The notes beneath the pieces were generated by a model. That model was not told where the DNA came from and did not search any database. It was given only the letters and a program-made list of their open reading frames with translations. 64,000 nt of DNA from Methanosarcinaceae archaeon. Lineage in GTDB: Archaea; Halobacteriota; Methanosarcinia; Methanosarcinales; Methanosarcinaceae. Both the position numbers and the translations under genes were made by a program. Location: the NCBI GenBank assembly GCA_020055655.1, contig JAIPUR010000004.1, positions 62,001-126,000 of the forward strand, read 5' to 3'. Positions 45,975 through 55,424 of this stretch are shown here, piece by piece (positions within the stretch are counted from its first letter, which is position 1; each line of letters begins with the position of its first letter).

Positions 45975-46589
45975 TTATCCCATCATCTTTTTCATAATGG
46001 CTGCCATTATCACATCGCTAGATCCAGGTTCAAAAAGCATATTGAATTCATTCTTTGAATTTGTAGATGGAATTTTAGCTTCACCTTTGACTACGATGAA
46101 ATCATCTGCCATTTCACCAATTTCTGTCTCGATGAACTCTGAAACTCCTTCCATATTCACTTCTATAGATGGATCTCCCACTTTGAGGGTGATACCTAGG
46201 AAATCATTGACCACACGCATATAGGCGCTACAGAGGTTAACCCCCATTTCACGAAGTTTTCTTATTTGTAGTTCTTCTATTTTTGCTGTAGTTCCAATGG
46301 GTTTTTTCATCAGAAGATCGGAAAATGATAGTGCAGAGAATTTTGGAAGTAGAACAAGAGTTCCTCCACTAACATCACCTGATAATTTAAGATGTATTCC
46401 AACGACACTTTTATTTTTTCCATCAGATGCCCGAGTTATTATCTCTTCCAGTGATAGCATTTCAACTGTAGGGATATCTATCTTGACATCTCTATTCACC
46501 ATTTTTGATAGTGAAGTTGCCAAGTGTCCCATGCCTATGTTTCCAGCTTCCTGAAATGCGCCTCTTGTCATTTCATCCATTTCAGCCAT
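45975..46589 (-). CDS. cheC: CheC-family protein (copy A)
   Basis: A 204-residue CheC-type protein. The first site is GAFQEAGNIGMGHLATSLSKM with glycine where D or S is usual but with E, N and IDIPT kept. The second, RKLREMGVNLCSAYMRVV, lacks the asparagine. Its phosphatase activity is therefore doubtful. It lies between cheA (30 bp) and the FtsA-like gene (one base), which could suggest that it serves as an adaptor rather than a phosphatase (inference). Confidence 0.88.
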   Translation of the reverse strand: MAEMDEMTRGAFQEAGNIGMGHLATSLSKMVNRDVKIDIPTVEMLSLEEIITRASDGKNKSVVGIHLKLSGDVSGGTLVLLPKFSALSFSDLLMKKPIGTTAKIEELQIRKLREMGVNLCSAYMRVVNDFLGITLKVGDPSIEVNMEGVSEFIETEIGEMADDFIVVKGEAKIPSTNSKNEFNMLFEPGSSDVIMAAIMKKMMG

Positions 46590-46619
46590 ATTTTAACCCT
46601 CATTTTTTTAATATAATAA

Positions 46620-48659
46620 TTATATAAGTGTTCCTATATCAAGGATCAATGCAACACTTCCATCTCCCAGAATGGTAGCACCTGCAAATCCCTTTGTATT
46701 CTTTAAAAGTTTATTATCAAGTGTTTTGATAATTACTTCTTGTTGTCCAAGAAGCTCATCAACTATGAATCCAATATTGTTGCCCATTTTTTCGACAACT
46801 ACAACTATTAGATTTTCTTTCTCTTCCATGTCGTGTGGTGATTCCAGTACACTGTGCAATCTCAGAAGAGGTAAAACTTCTCCCCGTAACATAGTAACTT
46901 CCTTGCCCTCTATCGTTTTGATGTCACTGGTCTTTATGCCAACATCCCTAACTACATTTGTAAGGGGTATTGCATATGTCTCATTGGAAACAGTAACCAT
47001 TAAGGACTGTATGATCGCAACAGTTAGAGGTAATTGAAGTTTCATTGAACTTCCCTGTCCTAGTACTGAACTTATCTTAACAGTGCCTCCAAGAGCCTCG
47101 ATCTTGTTTTTGACTGCATCCATTCCAACTCCACGACCGGATACGTCTGTCACGGTTTTTGCACCGCTAAAACCAGGTATGAATATAATATTCAAAGCAT
47201 CTGCGTCAGATAACTTGTCTACCTCATCCTGTGTCATAATTCCTTTCTTGATAGCGACTTTTCTAAGATGATCAGGGTCCATACCTTTTCCATCATCTTC
47301 AACCTCAATGAGGATGCTATTTCTTTGCCTTGCAGCGGAAAGTTTTACAAAACCTGCATCTGGTTTACCAAGTGCTCGCCTCTCTTCCAGTGATTCAATA
47401 CCATGGTCAACAGCATTTCTCAACAGATGAACAAGTGGGTCACCAATTTCATCTAGAACAGTTCTGTCAAGTTCGATCTCTTTTCCTTCAATAACAAGAT
47501 TGATCTCCTTCCCTTCTGACTTGGCAAGGTCTCTTACCATTCGTGGGAAACGACTGAATATCTGATTGATCGGAACCATTCTGGATTCCATAACTTCATT
47601 CTGTATTTCATTGGTCAGGCGGTCCAGATTAGTCAAAGATTCATCAAGGCTTTTTGCGTTAAGATCTGATGCAAGCTGGTTAATTCTAATCTTATTGATC
47701 GTCAATTCCCCAACAAGGTTCATAAGTTTGTCAAGTCTTTCAATATTGACTCTGACACTCTGAATGCTTTTAACGGAATCAGATCTTTTGACAGCTGATT
47801 CATTCTGTGTAGTGGCAGCAACTTTTGTTTCTTCTTGTTTTTCGATGGTTTCAAGTAATTCCTCATTTTCTTCTTTTTTGCTTAAAGATATGAGCTTAAC
47901 ACTTTTAACCTCAGAAATTTTAGAAACCTTATCCATTATGTTTTCATCAGTTTCCTTAGTTGCAAAAACAAGTGTAAAATCAAGTTCAAAATTCTCATCT
48001 TCGAGTTCATTCTCACTTGGTTCACAACGAATTATTTCTCCCATTTTTGAGATAGTTATTATGACCAGAGTGGATCTGGCGGATTTAAGCACACATGAAT
48101 CATCAAGAGTTACATTCACTGCTAAGATTCTGTATCCATCTTGTTCTGCATATTGCATAGAAGCTTTTTCTTCTTCTGATAATTCAAAAGTCAGATCCTG
48201 TTCTTTGCTTGTATCCACAGTTGTGTTATCGCAACTTCTAGGTTCCTCAGATTCTGTGGATCTTGGAGATCCAGGTGCATCAAATGTACCTTCCATTGCG
48301 TTTTTGAGTCTTGCCTGCAAGTGTGTGATATTTACTTCTTCAGGATTCTCAATACTCGCAACAAGAGCTTCTAATGTATCAAGACATTCAAAAAGAATAT
48401 CTATTAATGCATCATTGACGCTGATCTGACATTTACGAACCATATCCATGAGGTTTTCCATTTCATGGGTCAATTCGGCTATTGTGCTAAATCCCATGGT
48501 TGCAGACATACCTTTTAGAGTATGCGCAGAACGGAACATCGTATTAATATACTCCATATCTGCAGGATTTTGTTCAAGTCCGAGCAATGATTCATTTAAT
48601 TGTTGTAGGTGTTCTTCAGATTCTGCTTTGAACACATCTGTATAATCTGACATATCCAT
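46620..48659 (-). CDS. cheA: CheA, chemotaxis histidine kinase
   Basis: A 679-residue CheA. P1 has the phosphorylated His46 in FRSAHTLKGMSATMGF. A P2-like region follows (about 160-260), then dimerisation helices (SVKSIQSVRVNIERLDKLM onward). The kinase domain has HLLRNAVDHGIE, EDDGKGMDPDHL and VSGRGVGMDAVKNKI. A C-terminal CheW-like P5 domain ends in GDGSVALILDIGTLI. It phosphorylates CheY and CheB. No separate cheW gene is in the window, so coupling to receptors must use a CheW encoded elsewhere or P5 itself. GGTGTGA lies six bases before the ATG. Confidence 0.97.
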   Translation of the reverse strand: MDMSDYTDVFKAESEEHLQQLNESLLGLEQNPADMEYINTMFRSAHTLKGMSATMGFSTIAELTHEMENLMDMVRKCQISVNDALIDILFECLDTLEALVASIENPEEVNITHLQARLKNAMEGTFDAPGSPRSTESEEPRSCDNTTVDTSKEQDLTFELSEEEKASMQYAEQDGYRILAVNVTLDDSCVLKSARSTLVIITISKMGEIIRCEPSENELEDENFELDFTLVFATKETDENIMDKVSKISEVKSVKLISLSKKEENEELLETIEKQEETKVAATTQNESAVKRSDSVKSIQSVRVNIERLDKLMNLVGELTINKIRINQLASDLNAKSLDESLTNLDRLTNEIQNEVMESRMVPINQIFSRFPRMVRDLAKSEGKEINLVIEGKEIELDRTVLDEIGDPLVHLLRNAVDHGIESLEERRALGKPDAGFVKLSAARQRNSILIEVEDDGKGMDPDHLRKVAIKKGIMTQDEVDKLSDADALNIIFIPGFSGAKTVTDVSGRGVGMDAVKNKIEALGGTVKISSVLGQGSSMKLQLPLTVAIIQSLMVTVSNETYAIPLTNVVRDVGIKTSDIKTIEGKEVTMLRGEVLPLLRLHSVLESPHDMEEKENLIVVVVEKMGNNIGFIVDELLGQQEVIIKTLDNKLLKNTKGFAGATILGDGSVALILDIGTLI

Positions 48660-48721
48660 TGCATTTCACACCCATGTTAACATGCTTGCATTTTCATTAT
48701 TCGTCATTTTCGTGCCCCTGC

Positions 48722-49825
48722 TCATTTCAGCATATGTAGGATCTCGGCAGATATTTTTTCAAGCACTACTACGCTATCGGATAGCTTGCGCTTTTCAACT
48801 GCCTTAGGCATACCATAGACCACACATGAGCTTTCAGCTTCGGTAATTGCTTTACCGGCCACTTTCTTAATCTCTTCAACTCCATCAGCACCGTCAGCAC
48901 CCATTCCAGTAAGCACTACTGCCAGGATATTTTTGCCGTAAATGTCCACTAATGAGTTGAAAAGGACATTTGCGCAGGGTCTCACCCCCTGTTCGCGTGG
49001 TTTCTGATTTAAGGCGACGACTTCACTAACTTTATCACCTATTGTTCTCTGGACTATTTCCATGTGATAATTTCCAGGAGCCAAATACACTATGCCGTTG
49101 TGTAGTACATCTCCTTCCTCTGCCTCTTTAACTGTCAATTCTGACTGATTGTCAAGTCTTTGAGCTAATGATGCCGTAAATCCTGCCGGCATATGTTGCA
49201 CGATAACTACTGGAGCTTTTAAATCTCCAGGAAGCTTCGGAATAATTTGCTCCAGTGCTCTTGGTCCTCCAGTGGAAGAAGCAATCGCCAATATTCTCTT
49301 GTTTCCAAAATATCGGTTAGCAACATTGGTTTTAGGTTTAGGGATAGAAGGTGTGTTTTTTACTTTATTTTCAGTTCGTTCTCTGGTATTTTTGACATGC
49401 TCTTCCATAAATTTGAGTTTCTTAACATCTACTTTTGACGCGGTTTTAACTTTTGTTCTAATATCATTGGCCATATCTGAAATATTCTGGCTAATATTGC
49501 CTGAAGGTTTATGGATAAAGTCCACTGCACCATATTCAAAAGCATTCAACGTTGTTTCAGCAGACTTAGGATCAACTGCTGTAAGCATTACTACCGGAGT
49601 TGGGCATTCACTCATAATATATCCTAAAGCATGCAACCCATCTAATTTCGGCATTTCAACATCAAGGGTGACCACATCTGGTTGAAGTCTTTCTACTTTT
49701 TCTAAAGCATCAAGCCCATTTCTTGCTGTTGCAACTACAGTTATCTCCTCATCTTCATTGAGAATGTCTGAGATCACTTTGCGCATTAATGCAGAGTCAT
49801 CTACCACAAGAACTTTTTTAGTCAT
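48722..49825 (-). CDS. cheB: CheB, receptor methylesterase/response regulator
   Basis: A 367-residue CheB. The receiver domain has VVDDSALMR and the phosphoacceptor Asp55 in VVTLDVEMPKLDG. The linker, about 125-175, is basic. The esterase domain has the catalytic serine in IASSTGGPRAL, histidine in VIVQHMPAGFT and aspartate in GMGADGADG. It removes methyl groups from receptors or deamidates glutamines. It starts one base after the cheY stop. Confidence 0.96.
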   Translation of the reverse strand: MTKKVLVVDDSALMRKVISDILNEDEEITVVATARNGLDALEKVERLQPDVVTLDVEMPKLDGLHALGYIMSECPTPVVMLTAVDPKSAETTLNAFEYGAVDFIHKPSGNISQNISDMANDIRTKVKTASKVDVKKLKFMEEHVKNTRERTENKVKNTPSIPKPKTNVANRYFGNKRILAIASSTGGPRALEQIIPKLPGDLKAPVVIVQHMPAGFTASLAQRLDNQSELTVKEAEEGDVLHNGIVYLAPGNYHMEIVQRTIGDKVSEVVALNQKPREQGVRPCANVLFNSLVDIYGKNILAVVLTGMGADGADGVEEIKKVAGKAITEAESSCVVYGMPKAVEKRKLSDSVVVLEKISAEILHMLK

Positions 49826-49826
49826 A

Positions 49827-50183
49827 TTACATTACTTTTCCAATTACTTCCAGCACCTTTGCAGCATCAAAAGGCTTCACAATGAAGTCTAATGCTCCAC
49901 TTTTAATTGCATCAGTAACTACTGATTGCTGTCCTATGGATGAACACATTACTACCTTTGCTTCAGGATCGATCTCCATTATTTTCTTGAGAGCATCAAT
50001 ACCTTCCATGTTTGGCATGACAATGTCCATAAATACTAATTCAGGGTTTACCTGTGGGTATTTTTGTACAGCATCGAGTCCGTCAACACATTCAGCTACA
50101 ACTTCGTGACCATTTTTGCTCAAGATATCCTTGATGACCATGCGCATAAATGCGGCATCGTCCACAATCATAATTCTTGCCAT
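49827..50183 (-). CDS. cheY: CheY, chemotaxis response regulator
   Basis: A 118-residue receiver domain with the acidic pair Asp8-Asp9, the phosphoacceptor Asp53 in VFMDIVMPNMEG, Ser81 in the Thr position, and Lys103 in FIVKPFD. It carries the CheA signal to the motor, normally through CheF in archaea, although no cheF is in the window. It is first in the che operon, preceded by a 276-bp AT-rich region with a perfect palindrome. Confidence 0.95.
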   Translation of the reverse strand: MARIMIVDDAAFMRMVIKDILSKNGHEVVAECVDGLDAVQKYPQVNPELVFMDIVMPNMEGIDALKKIMEIDPEAKVVMCSSIGQQSVVTDAIKSGALDFIVKPFDAAKVLEVIGKVM

Positions 50184-50459
50184 TTTCTATGTATCTCCCT
50201 TCATATTGTGTTAATTATGCACACTTAGTGAATATGATGGCGCATTCTATACGCGCCTTATTATATAGAAGTTAATATAATATATTAACTTATTGTTTGT
50301 ATATTTATAAATGCTAAGCTAGATGCTGTTTTAATAAATTATGCATTTTGTATATAATTTAAAAATATTGTATGTACACTAGAATTATTTATTCGCAGAT
50401 CAATTAATACTGTATACAAATTTACTTATTTTAAGTCAGGAGCACACAGGGCAGTATTT
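50184..50459 (-). promoter_or_regulatory. AT-rich leader and promoter region of the che operon
   Basis: The gap between the Gate-domain gene and cheY, both leftward, is very AT-rich. TATA-like sequences occur near 50310 (TATATTTATAAA) and 50260. It contains the palindrome described separately and a GGCGC/GCGCC inverted pair at about 50239-50257. Confidence 0.5.
50269..50291. promoter_or_regulatory. perfect 11-bp palindrome upstream of cheY
   Basis: Arms AAGTTAATATA (50269-50279) and TATATTAACTT (50281-50291) are exactly complementary around a single central A. It lies about 86-108 bp before the cheY start, close to TATA-like sequence, so it is a candidate operator for a dimeric regulator. 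Confidence 0.55.
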
Positions 50460-51395
50460 CTATGTGAGGCTCAAAAGCACAATCAACACGGAGAATCTAA
50501 CCAGCATAGTAATACCTGTGGATAAAGTGACAATTCTGACTCCGATGCGTGGTCCGAATATTGATATATATCTTGGCAGGATCGTCCGAATTGCTAAAAT
50601 TGGTATCATGAACATACTTCCAAGCATGAGTACTATCATTGCCTGAATATTTGATATGCCATTGTTACTGATCATCGGTCCAAGTAATGACATTCCAAGT
50701 ATGGGACTTGCAATATAGCTTGTTAGTGGAACTATGCTTTCAGGTGGGATTCCAAATAGATCAGCAAGTGGCAATACACTGAATATCTCAAAAGCACCCT
50801 GTTCTCTCAAATAGAATACCAATGTGGTCATAGACAAATATATCACAGCAATTTTTGTGAATATCCTTCTATTACGTTTTAGTGATTTCTTAATAGCTTC
50901 TTTGATACTTGGCTTTTTATCAGCAACACTATCATCCAACTTGCATTTGTTCTTTTTCAGGAATATCTTGCTAAGTATAATGACTACGCTAGCCTTTACA
51001 ATAGCGGTGAGTATGAACACCATAACATAGAAACCACCTACTATTGGTCCAAGTGCCGGGATAACTATCGGGATTTGATAAGTAAGTATTTCGCGAACAT
51101 AAGCTGGTGTACTATTGAGCATAGCACAAAGCATTGTTTCTCTATCATTGATGCACCCACTATCTCTGAAATTGAGTACCATCGTATTTGCGGCAACTGT
51201 TGATCCCATTGCAACTACAAAAGCAGATGCACAAGTGTCAGGAAGATTCGTGTACTTAAAAAGAGGACTTAAAAAGCGGGAAAATTTCTGCATGACACCA
51301 AGCTCTATCAAAACTCCGGTTCCAAATAGGCCTACAAATATCATTATCAATATAGGTATGGCAAAATCCAGAGCTTTGATTAAGACGGAGAACAT
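50460..51395 (-). CDS. nucleoside-recognition (Gate) domain membrane protein
   Basis: A 311-residue protein with about eight membrane helices and two Gate/nucleoside-recognition repeats: FVGLFGTGVLIELGVMQKF with FVVAMGSTVAANTMV in the first half and YIASPILGMSLLGPMISNNG in the second. Relatives include SpoIIM-like and nucleoside-transporter domains; the substrate is unknown. It stands alone, divergent from the Trm112-like gene. Confidence 0.78.
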   Translation of the reverse strand: MFSVLIKALDFAIPILIMIFVGLFGTGVLIELGVMQKFSRFLSPLFKYTNLPDTCASAFVVAMGSTVAANTMVLNFRDSGCINDRETMLCAMLNSTPAYVREILTYQIPIVIPALGPIVGGFYVMVFILTAIVKASVVIILSKIFLKKNKCKLDDSVADKKPSIKEAIKKSLKRNRRIFTKIAVIYLSMTTLVFYLREQGAFEIFSVLPLADLFGIPPESIVPLTSYIASPILGMSLLGPMISNNGISNIQAMIVLMLGSMFMIPILAIRTILPRYISIFGPRIGVRIVTLSTGITMLVRFSVLIVLLSLT

Positions 51396-51538
51396 ATGAA
51401 TGTTATTTACACTAAAGTAATAAATTAAGCTATCTGTCTATTTTACTTCTCTGATTCAGAAAATCCGATAAACTACATTCTTCTTTTTGAATTGAAAAAC
51501 CTTATATTAATTGTATTCTATTGGTAGAGAAGATTTAA

Positions 51539-51721
51539 ATGAAGAAAGATCTGATGGATATTCTGGCATGTCCCATATGTAAAGGTGACCTTGTACTGAA
51601 CATTGAGAAAGAGGATTCACAGGAAATTACTTCCGGTACTCTTTATTGTTCAAAGTGCAATGAGTATTATCCTATTGAAGATGGTATTCCTAACATGCTT
51701 CCACCTGAACTTAGGGAATAA
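51539..51721 (+). CDS. Trm112-like zinc protein
   Basis: A 60-residue protein starting MKKDLMDILACPICKGDLVL with a second pair CSKC and PIEDGIPNMLPPE at the C-terminus, the classical Trm112/UPF0434 pattern. In archaea, Trm112 is the activating partner of several tRNA, rRNA and protein methyltransferases. The gene overlaps the leader of the next gene and is probably cotranscribed with it. TTATATTAA near 51503 is a likely TATA box. Confidence 0.88.
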   Translation: MKKDLMDILACPICKGDLVLNIEKEDSQEITSGTLYCSKCNEYYPIEDGIPNMLPPELRE

Positions 51722-51739
51722 AATAGCGGAGATATTTAT

Positions 51740-52423
51740 TTGCAACAAGTGCATATCAACAGACTTGGAGTTAATTCAATTGAATTTGATGTCGATACCG
51801 TTGAAATGCCTTTATCTCCAGGTGAAGAGCGTAGCTTTGAACTGGTTATGATTAATTACGGTGCTCCCACTCATGTAAATATATCTGTTAGTGAGTCAAT
51901 TTCTGAAAATGTGACTATTCTCGAAGATAATCCATATGTAAGGCATGAAGAATATGTACCTTTGATATTCCGTATCCCATATGATGGAAGGATATACAAT
52001 AAAGGAGCTGTTGTTATTACAGTTGGATATGGTTCTCATAAAGAGAGTTTCGATATCCATATCGGTCTCCCCAGTCCAAATGATGCCAGTTTTTCAGTAG
52101 ACGTCGATCAATCTCTATCTTCCCCTAAAGTTGATACAAATGAGCCCTATACTTATAGTGATTCCTACAAGAAAGACAGCTGGAGTACTCAGCTTCCTGA
52201 TATATCTCTTCATGCTATGGTTTCAGCTCTTGAAGCAGCAGCCTCACGTTCAGGTCATCTCATAGTTGCTGCTCTTATATTACTGGCAGTTCTCATTTTT
52301 GGCCTATTTCTGAGTTCATTAGATATTACTCTTATATTCGGTTTTTATCATGCTGTATTTATTGCTATTTTATTAACAGCTTTTATGGCATATTTGTTGA
52401 TCAAACTTCCAATATTCAAGTAA
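51740..52423 (+). CDS. DUF7524-like membrane-anchored protein
   Basis: A 227-residue protein. An N-terminal beta-rich, immunoglobulin-like domain (residues 1-115, FELVMINYGAPTHVNISVSE) is followed by a polar linker and two C-terminal membrane helices (HLIVAALILLAVLIFGLFL and HAVFIAILLTAFMAYLLI). It is probably membrane-bound with its sandwich domain exposed. It recalls an archaeal family known to me only as a DUF. The start is TTG, with GGAG eight bases upstream; GTG 51749 is an alternative. It lies 18 bp after the Trm112-like gene. Confidence 0.72.
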   Translation: MQQVHINRLGVNSIEFDVDTVEMPLSPGEERSFELVMINYGAPTHVNISVSESISENVTILEDNPYVRHEEYVPLIFRIPYDGRIYNKGAVVITVGYGSHKESFDIHIGLPSPNDASFSVDVDQSLSSPKVDTNEPYTYSDSYKKDSWSTQLPDISLHAMVSALEAAASRSGHLIVAALILLAVLIFGLFLSSLDITLIFGFYHAVFIAILLTAFMAYLLIKLPIFK

Positions 52424-52451
52424 ATATTAAATATCAAGGTAGATGCTTCAC

Positions 52452-54035
52452 ATGAAATATATTATAGTAACAGGCGGTGTAATGAGCGGACTTGGTAAGG
52501 GAATTACCACCGCTTCCATAGGACGTAACCTTAAGAACAGGGGATATAAGGTAACCGCCATAAAAATTGATCCTTATATAAACATAGATGCAGGTACCAT
52601 GAGTCCTTTCCAGCATGGTGAGGTATATGTGCTAAAAGACGGTGGTGAGGTAGACCTTGATCTTGGAAATTATGAGCGTTTCCTTGATACGGAACTCACA
52701 AGAGAACACAACCTGACAACCGGAAAAGTGTATCAGGCTGTGATCTCAAAGGAACGTCGTGGTGAGTACCTCGGAAAGACTGTGCAGATCATCCCACATA
52801 TCACCAATGAGATCAAAGCTCGAATACGAAAGATAGCTGCAAAGAGTGGTGCCGATTTCTGTCTTATTGAAGTCGGTGGTACTGTTGGTGATATAGAGAG
52901 TATGCCATTTTTAGAAGCTGTAAGACAGATGTACCGGGAAGAATCCAAGGAAGATCTTGCTTTTGTTCATGTTACTCTGGTTCCAATAGATGCACAGGGT
53001 GACCAGAAAACAAAACCAACGCAACACTCTGCAAAAGAGCTAAGAGAACTTGGTCTTACTCCTCACGTTATTGTGACAAGATGCAAGGAACATCTGCTTG
53101 ATAGTACCATATCAAAAATAGCCCTTTTCTGTGATGTGCCAGAAGAAGCTGTTATCAGTGCTAACGATGCCAATGATATCTATGAAGTTCCTCTGATGAT
53201 GGAAAAGGAAGGCCTTACCAGCTATCTTATGAAGCGTCTGAATATTCATTCTGATAAAACAGATGATTCCTGGTCTAAAATGGTTGAGAGAATGCACAAC
53301 CTTAAAGGTGAGGTCAAGATAGGTATTGTAGGAAAGTACACTAATCTTGAAGATTCATATCTCAGTATTAGTGCTTCTATAAAGCATGCTGCTATTGAAT
53401 GTGGTGTAAATTTTTCCACCTATTGGATCAATGCTGAAGATATTGAGGAGGATCTGTCAAAGATAGAACATTTGTCTCAGTACGATGGTATACTCGTGCC
53501 AGGTGGTTTTGGTGAAAGGGGTACCGAAGGGAAGATAATGGCTATCCAGTATGCAAGGGAAAATGACATCCCATTTTTGGGACTTTGCCTTGGAATGCAA
53601 CTCTCAGTTGTGGAATTTGCAAGAAACGTTGCAGGCCTTGAAAATGCTAATAGCACGGAATTCGATGAGGATACTCCATATCCGGTGATCGATCTCTTAC
53701 CGGAACAGGATGATGTTGTAGATATGGGTGCAACCATGCGTCTTGGTGACTATGATGCGGATCTTAAAGAAGGCTCACTTGCAGAAAAGATATATGGTGC
53801 ATCAAAAATAGTCGAGCGTCACAGGCACAGGTATGAAGTGAATCCTAATTATGTTGACAGGATCGAAGAAAAGGGAATGGTATTTTCCGGAAAGAACAGA
53901 AACAGAATGGAGATCAATGAGATTCCTGGCAAGAAATTCTTCTTTGCATCACAGTTCCATCCTGAATTCAAGTCCAGGCCTGGTAGACCTTCACCACCAT
54001 TTAAGGCATTCGTTCAGGCAATGAAATCCGAATAA
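52452..54035 (+). CDS. pyrG: PyrG, CTP synthase
   Basis: A 527-residue enzyme. The synthetase domain starts [20 protein letters not shown] (P-loop) and has [16 protein letters not shown] and [11 protein letters not shown]. The glutaminase domain has the catalytic cysteine in [18 protein letters not shown] and the His/Glu pair in [10 protein letters not shown]. It converts UTP to CTP using glutamine. ATG 52452 is better spaced from the AAGGTAG site than ATG 52443, though both give the same frame. Confidence 0.97.
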   Translation: MKYIIVTGGVMSGLGKGITTASIGRNLKNRGYKVTAIKIDPYINIDAGTMSPFQHGEVYVLKDGGEVDLDLGNYERFLDTELTREHNLTTGKVYQAVISKERRGEYLGKTVQIIPHITNEIKARIRKIAAKSGADFCLIEVGGTVGDIESMPFLEAVRQMYREESKEDLAFVHVTLVPIDAQGDQKTKPTQHSAKELRELGLTPHVIVTRCKEHLLDSTISKIALFCDVPEEAVISANDANDIYEVPLMMEKEGLTSYLMKRLNIHSDKTDDSWSKMVERMHNLKGEVKIGIVGKYTNLEDSYLSISASIKHAAIECGVNFSTYWINAEDIEEDLSKIEHLSQYDGILVPGGFGERGTEGKIMAIQYARENDIPFLGLCLGMQLSVVEFARNVAGLENANSTEFDEDTPYPVIDLLPEQDDVVDMGATMRLGDYDADLKEGSLAEKIYGASKIVERHRHRYEVNPNYVDRIEEKGMVFSGKNRNRMEINEIPGKKFFFASQFHPEFKSRPGRPSPPFKAFVQAMKSE

Positions 54036-54073
54036 TCCTGTAGTTAGATTTTAAATAAAAGTAGATGATAAGT

Positions 54074-54106
54074 TTGAATATCTAAAAGATATTCAACTCA
54101 TTTTTA
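54074..54106. terminator. bidirectional terminator between pyrG and truD
   Basis: Perfect 10-bp arms TTGAATATCT (54074-54083) and AGATATTCAA (54087-54096) with a three-base loop are followed by TTTTT rightwards. The hairpin lies 38 bp after the pyrG stop and overlaps the truD stop. Confidence 0.65.
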
Positions 54107-55409
54107 AGGGCTCTACCTTCATATATTCTCGAAGTACAGTTGTTGCATAGCTTCCCTTTGGTAATGCGAAATTCAGGGTCACTTTATTTTTCTCATGATT
54201 TAGCTCATCGTCTTCGATTTCAAAGACTGGTTCACATTGAAGCAATATCTCTCTTCTCAGTCCTTTGGATGATAGCTCTGGCACTGCTTTAATCTTGAAA
54301 TTTTCCACCGGAATATCTACACTTTCAAAGATATTTGCTTCAATTGTTCCAGGTATTCCTGATGCAAAATCACTCTTGTACCCTACAAGGGGTGCAGTCA
54401 CAAAAGCTCTTTTCCTTTTGACAAGATTGTTCATTCCATCAACATTCTCATCGTCTACCATTTGTAGTTTTTTAGTGTCTGGCAGACCTTCTTTATTCTT
54501 GAAACAAACGATATCTCCAGGTACTGCACTGCTAAGTGGAATATTATCCCTTATACGCTGGCAGATTATTTTGTTAAATATATATGACTGATAGGCATGA
54601 ACGAACATTTTGCTGATATTTTTAGATAATACACCAAAAGAGCCTGCAAAATCTCCCGGGTGCTCTACAAGATGGTGCATCATTGCTCTTTCATATCGCA
54701 ACCTTAAGGGGAATATTTTCAATCCTTCTACGAAGTCTCTTGTTTCCCATACGTGATTCCGGGCATTTTTTGTTTCCTCATGTTCATCGGGGAATGATTT
54801 AGCAATATAAAGAAGAGCAGCATTTTCAAAATCCCCTTTCAATATCTGTTCTCCAATAAGGTGGGTGATGGGCCTGACCGCTCCAAAGCGCTGTATTCCA
54901 AAAAAGTTAGGTACTCCACCAAAGTCGTTAATGTCCTTGGTAACATCGGCAAGGATCCTCTCAAGGTTCTGGGCACTATGGTCTATATTTCGAATAGTAA
55001 TTGTAAACTCATTACCATAAAGATCACCTAATTCCACTGCTTTGTTCGATCTTCCTATTACCTTAAGTTCCACATCTTTCATGTAAAAGCTATCAATAGC
55101 TTCTTTTGTCATGTCATAGATGCTGATCTTTTGTGTTGTGACTGCTCTTTTATCCTTTGTACCAGCAAAACTTATTCTTTTCTGGCTAATTCCAAGTTTT
55201 CTTGAGATGTCTCTCATAAGGTGGTTAGTGTCCCAATTCTTTTTCGTAACTTCAACTATCAGATATTTGCCAGTTTCATTTTCTTCACGATTTGTGATCT
55301 CTTTGACAATAAAATCTTCAGGCTTCTGCCTGAGCTCGCCACCAATACCGGCAACGGAACTGCAGTAAAGTTCTATTCCCATTTGTTTTTCTGTATCTGG
55401 TACGTTCAT
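54093..55409 (-). CDS. truD: TruD, tRNA pseudouridine-13 synthase
   Basis: A 438-residue TruD with the catalytic aspartate in SFAGTKDKRAVTTQ near residue 88, FIVKEITNREENETGKYLIV at the N-terminus, GVPNFFGIQRFG, and the archaeal insertion domain (KFENNIPL-like region to FVTAPLVGYKSD). It makes pseudouridine 13 in tRNAs. It is first in a leftward group with the transglutaminase gene upstream by 15 bp. Confidence 0.95.
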   Translation of the reverse strand: MNVPDTEKQMGIELYCSSVAGIGGELRQKPEDFIVKEITNREENETGKYLIVEVTKKNWDTNHLMRDISRKLGISQKRISFAGTKDKRAVTTQKISIYDMTKEAIDSFYMKDVELKVIGRSNKAVELGDLYGNEFTITIRNIDHSAQNLERILADVTKDINDFGGVPNFFGIQRFGAVRPITHLIGEQILKGDFENAALLYIAKSFPDEHEETKNARNHVWETRDFVEGLKIFPLRLRYERAMMHHLVEHPGDFAGSFGVLSKNISKMFVHAYQSYIFNKIICQRIRDNIPLSSAVPGDIVCFKNKEGLPDTKKLQMVDDENVDGMNNLVKRKRAFVTAPLVGYKSDFASGIPGTIEANIFESVDIPVENFKIKAVPELSSKGLRREILLQCEPVFEIEDDELNHEKNKVTLNFALPKGSYATTVLREYMKVEPLKMS

Positions 55410-55424
55410 TTGTATTCTCCGTAA

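Noticed and set aside
47764-48429. 221-codon frame antisense to cheA
   Set aside because: Serine-rich antisense of the P2 linker of CheA; no binding site and no domain.
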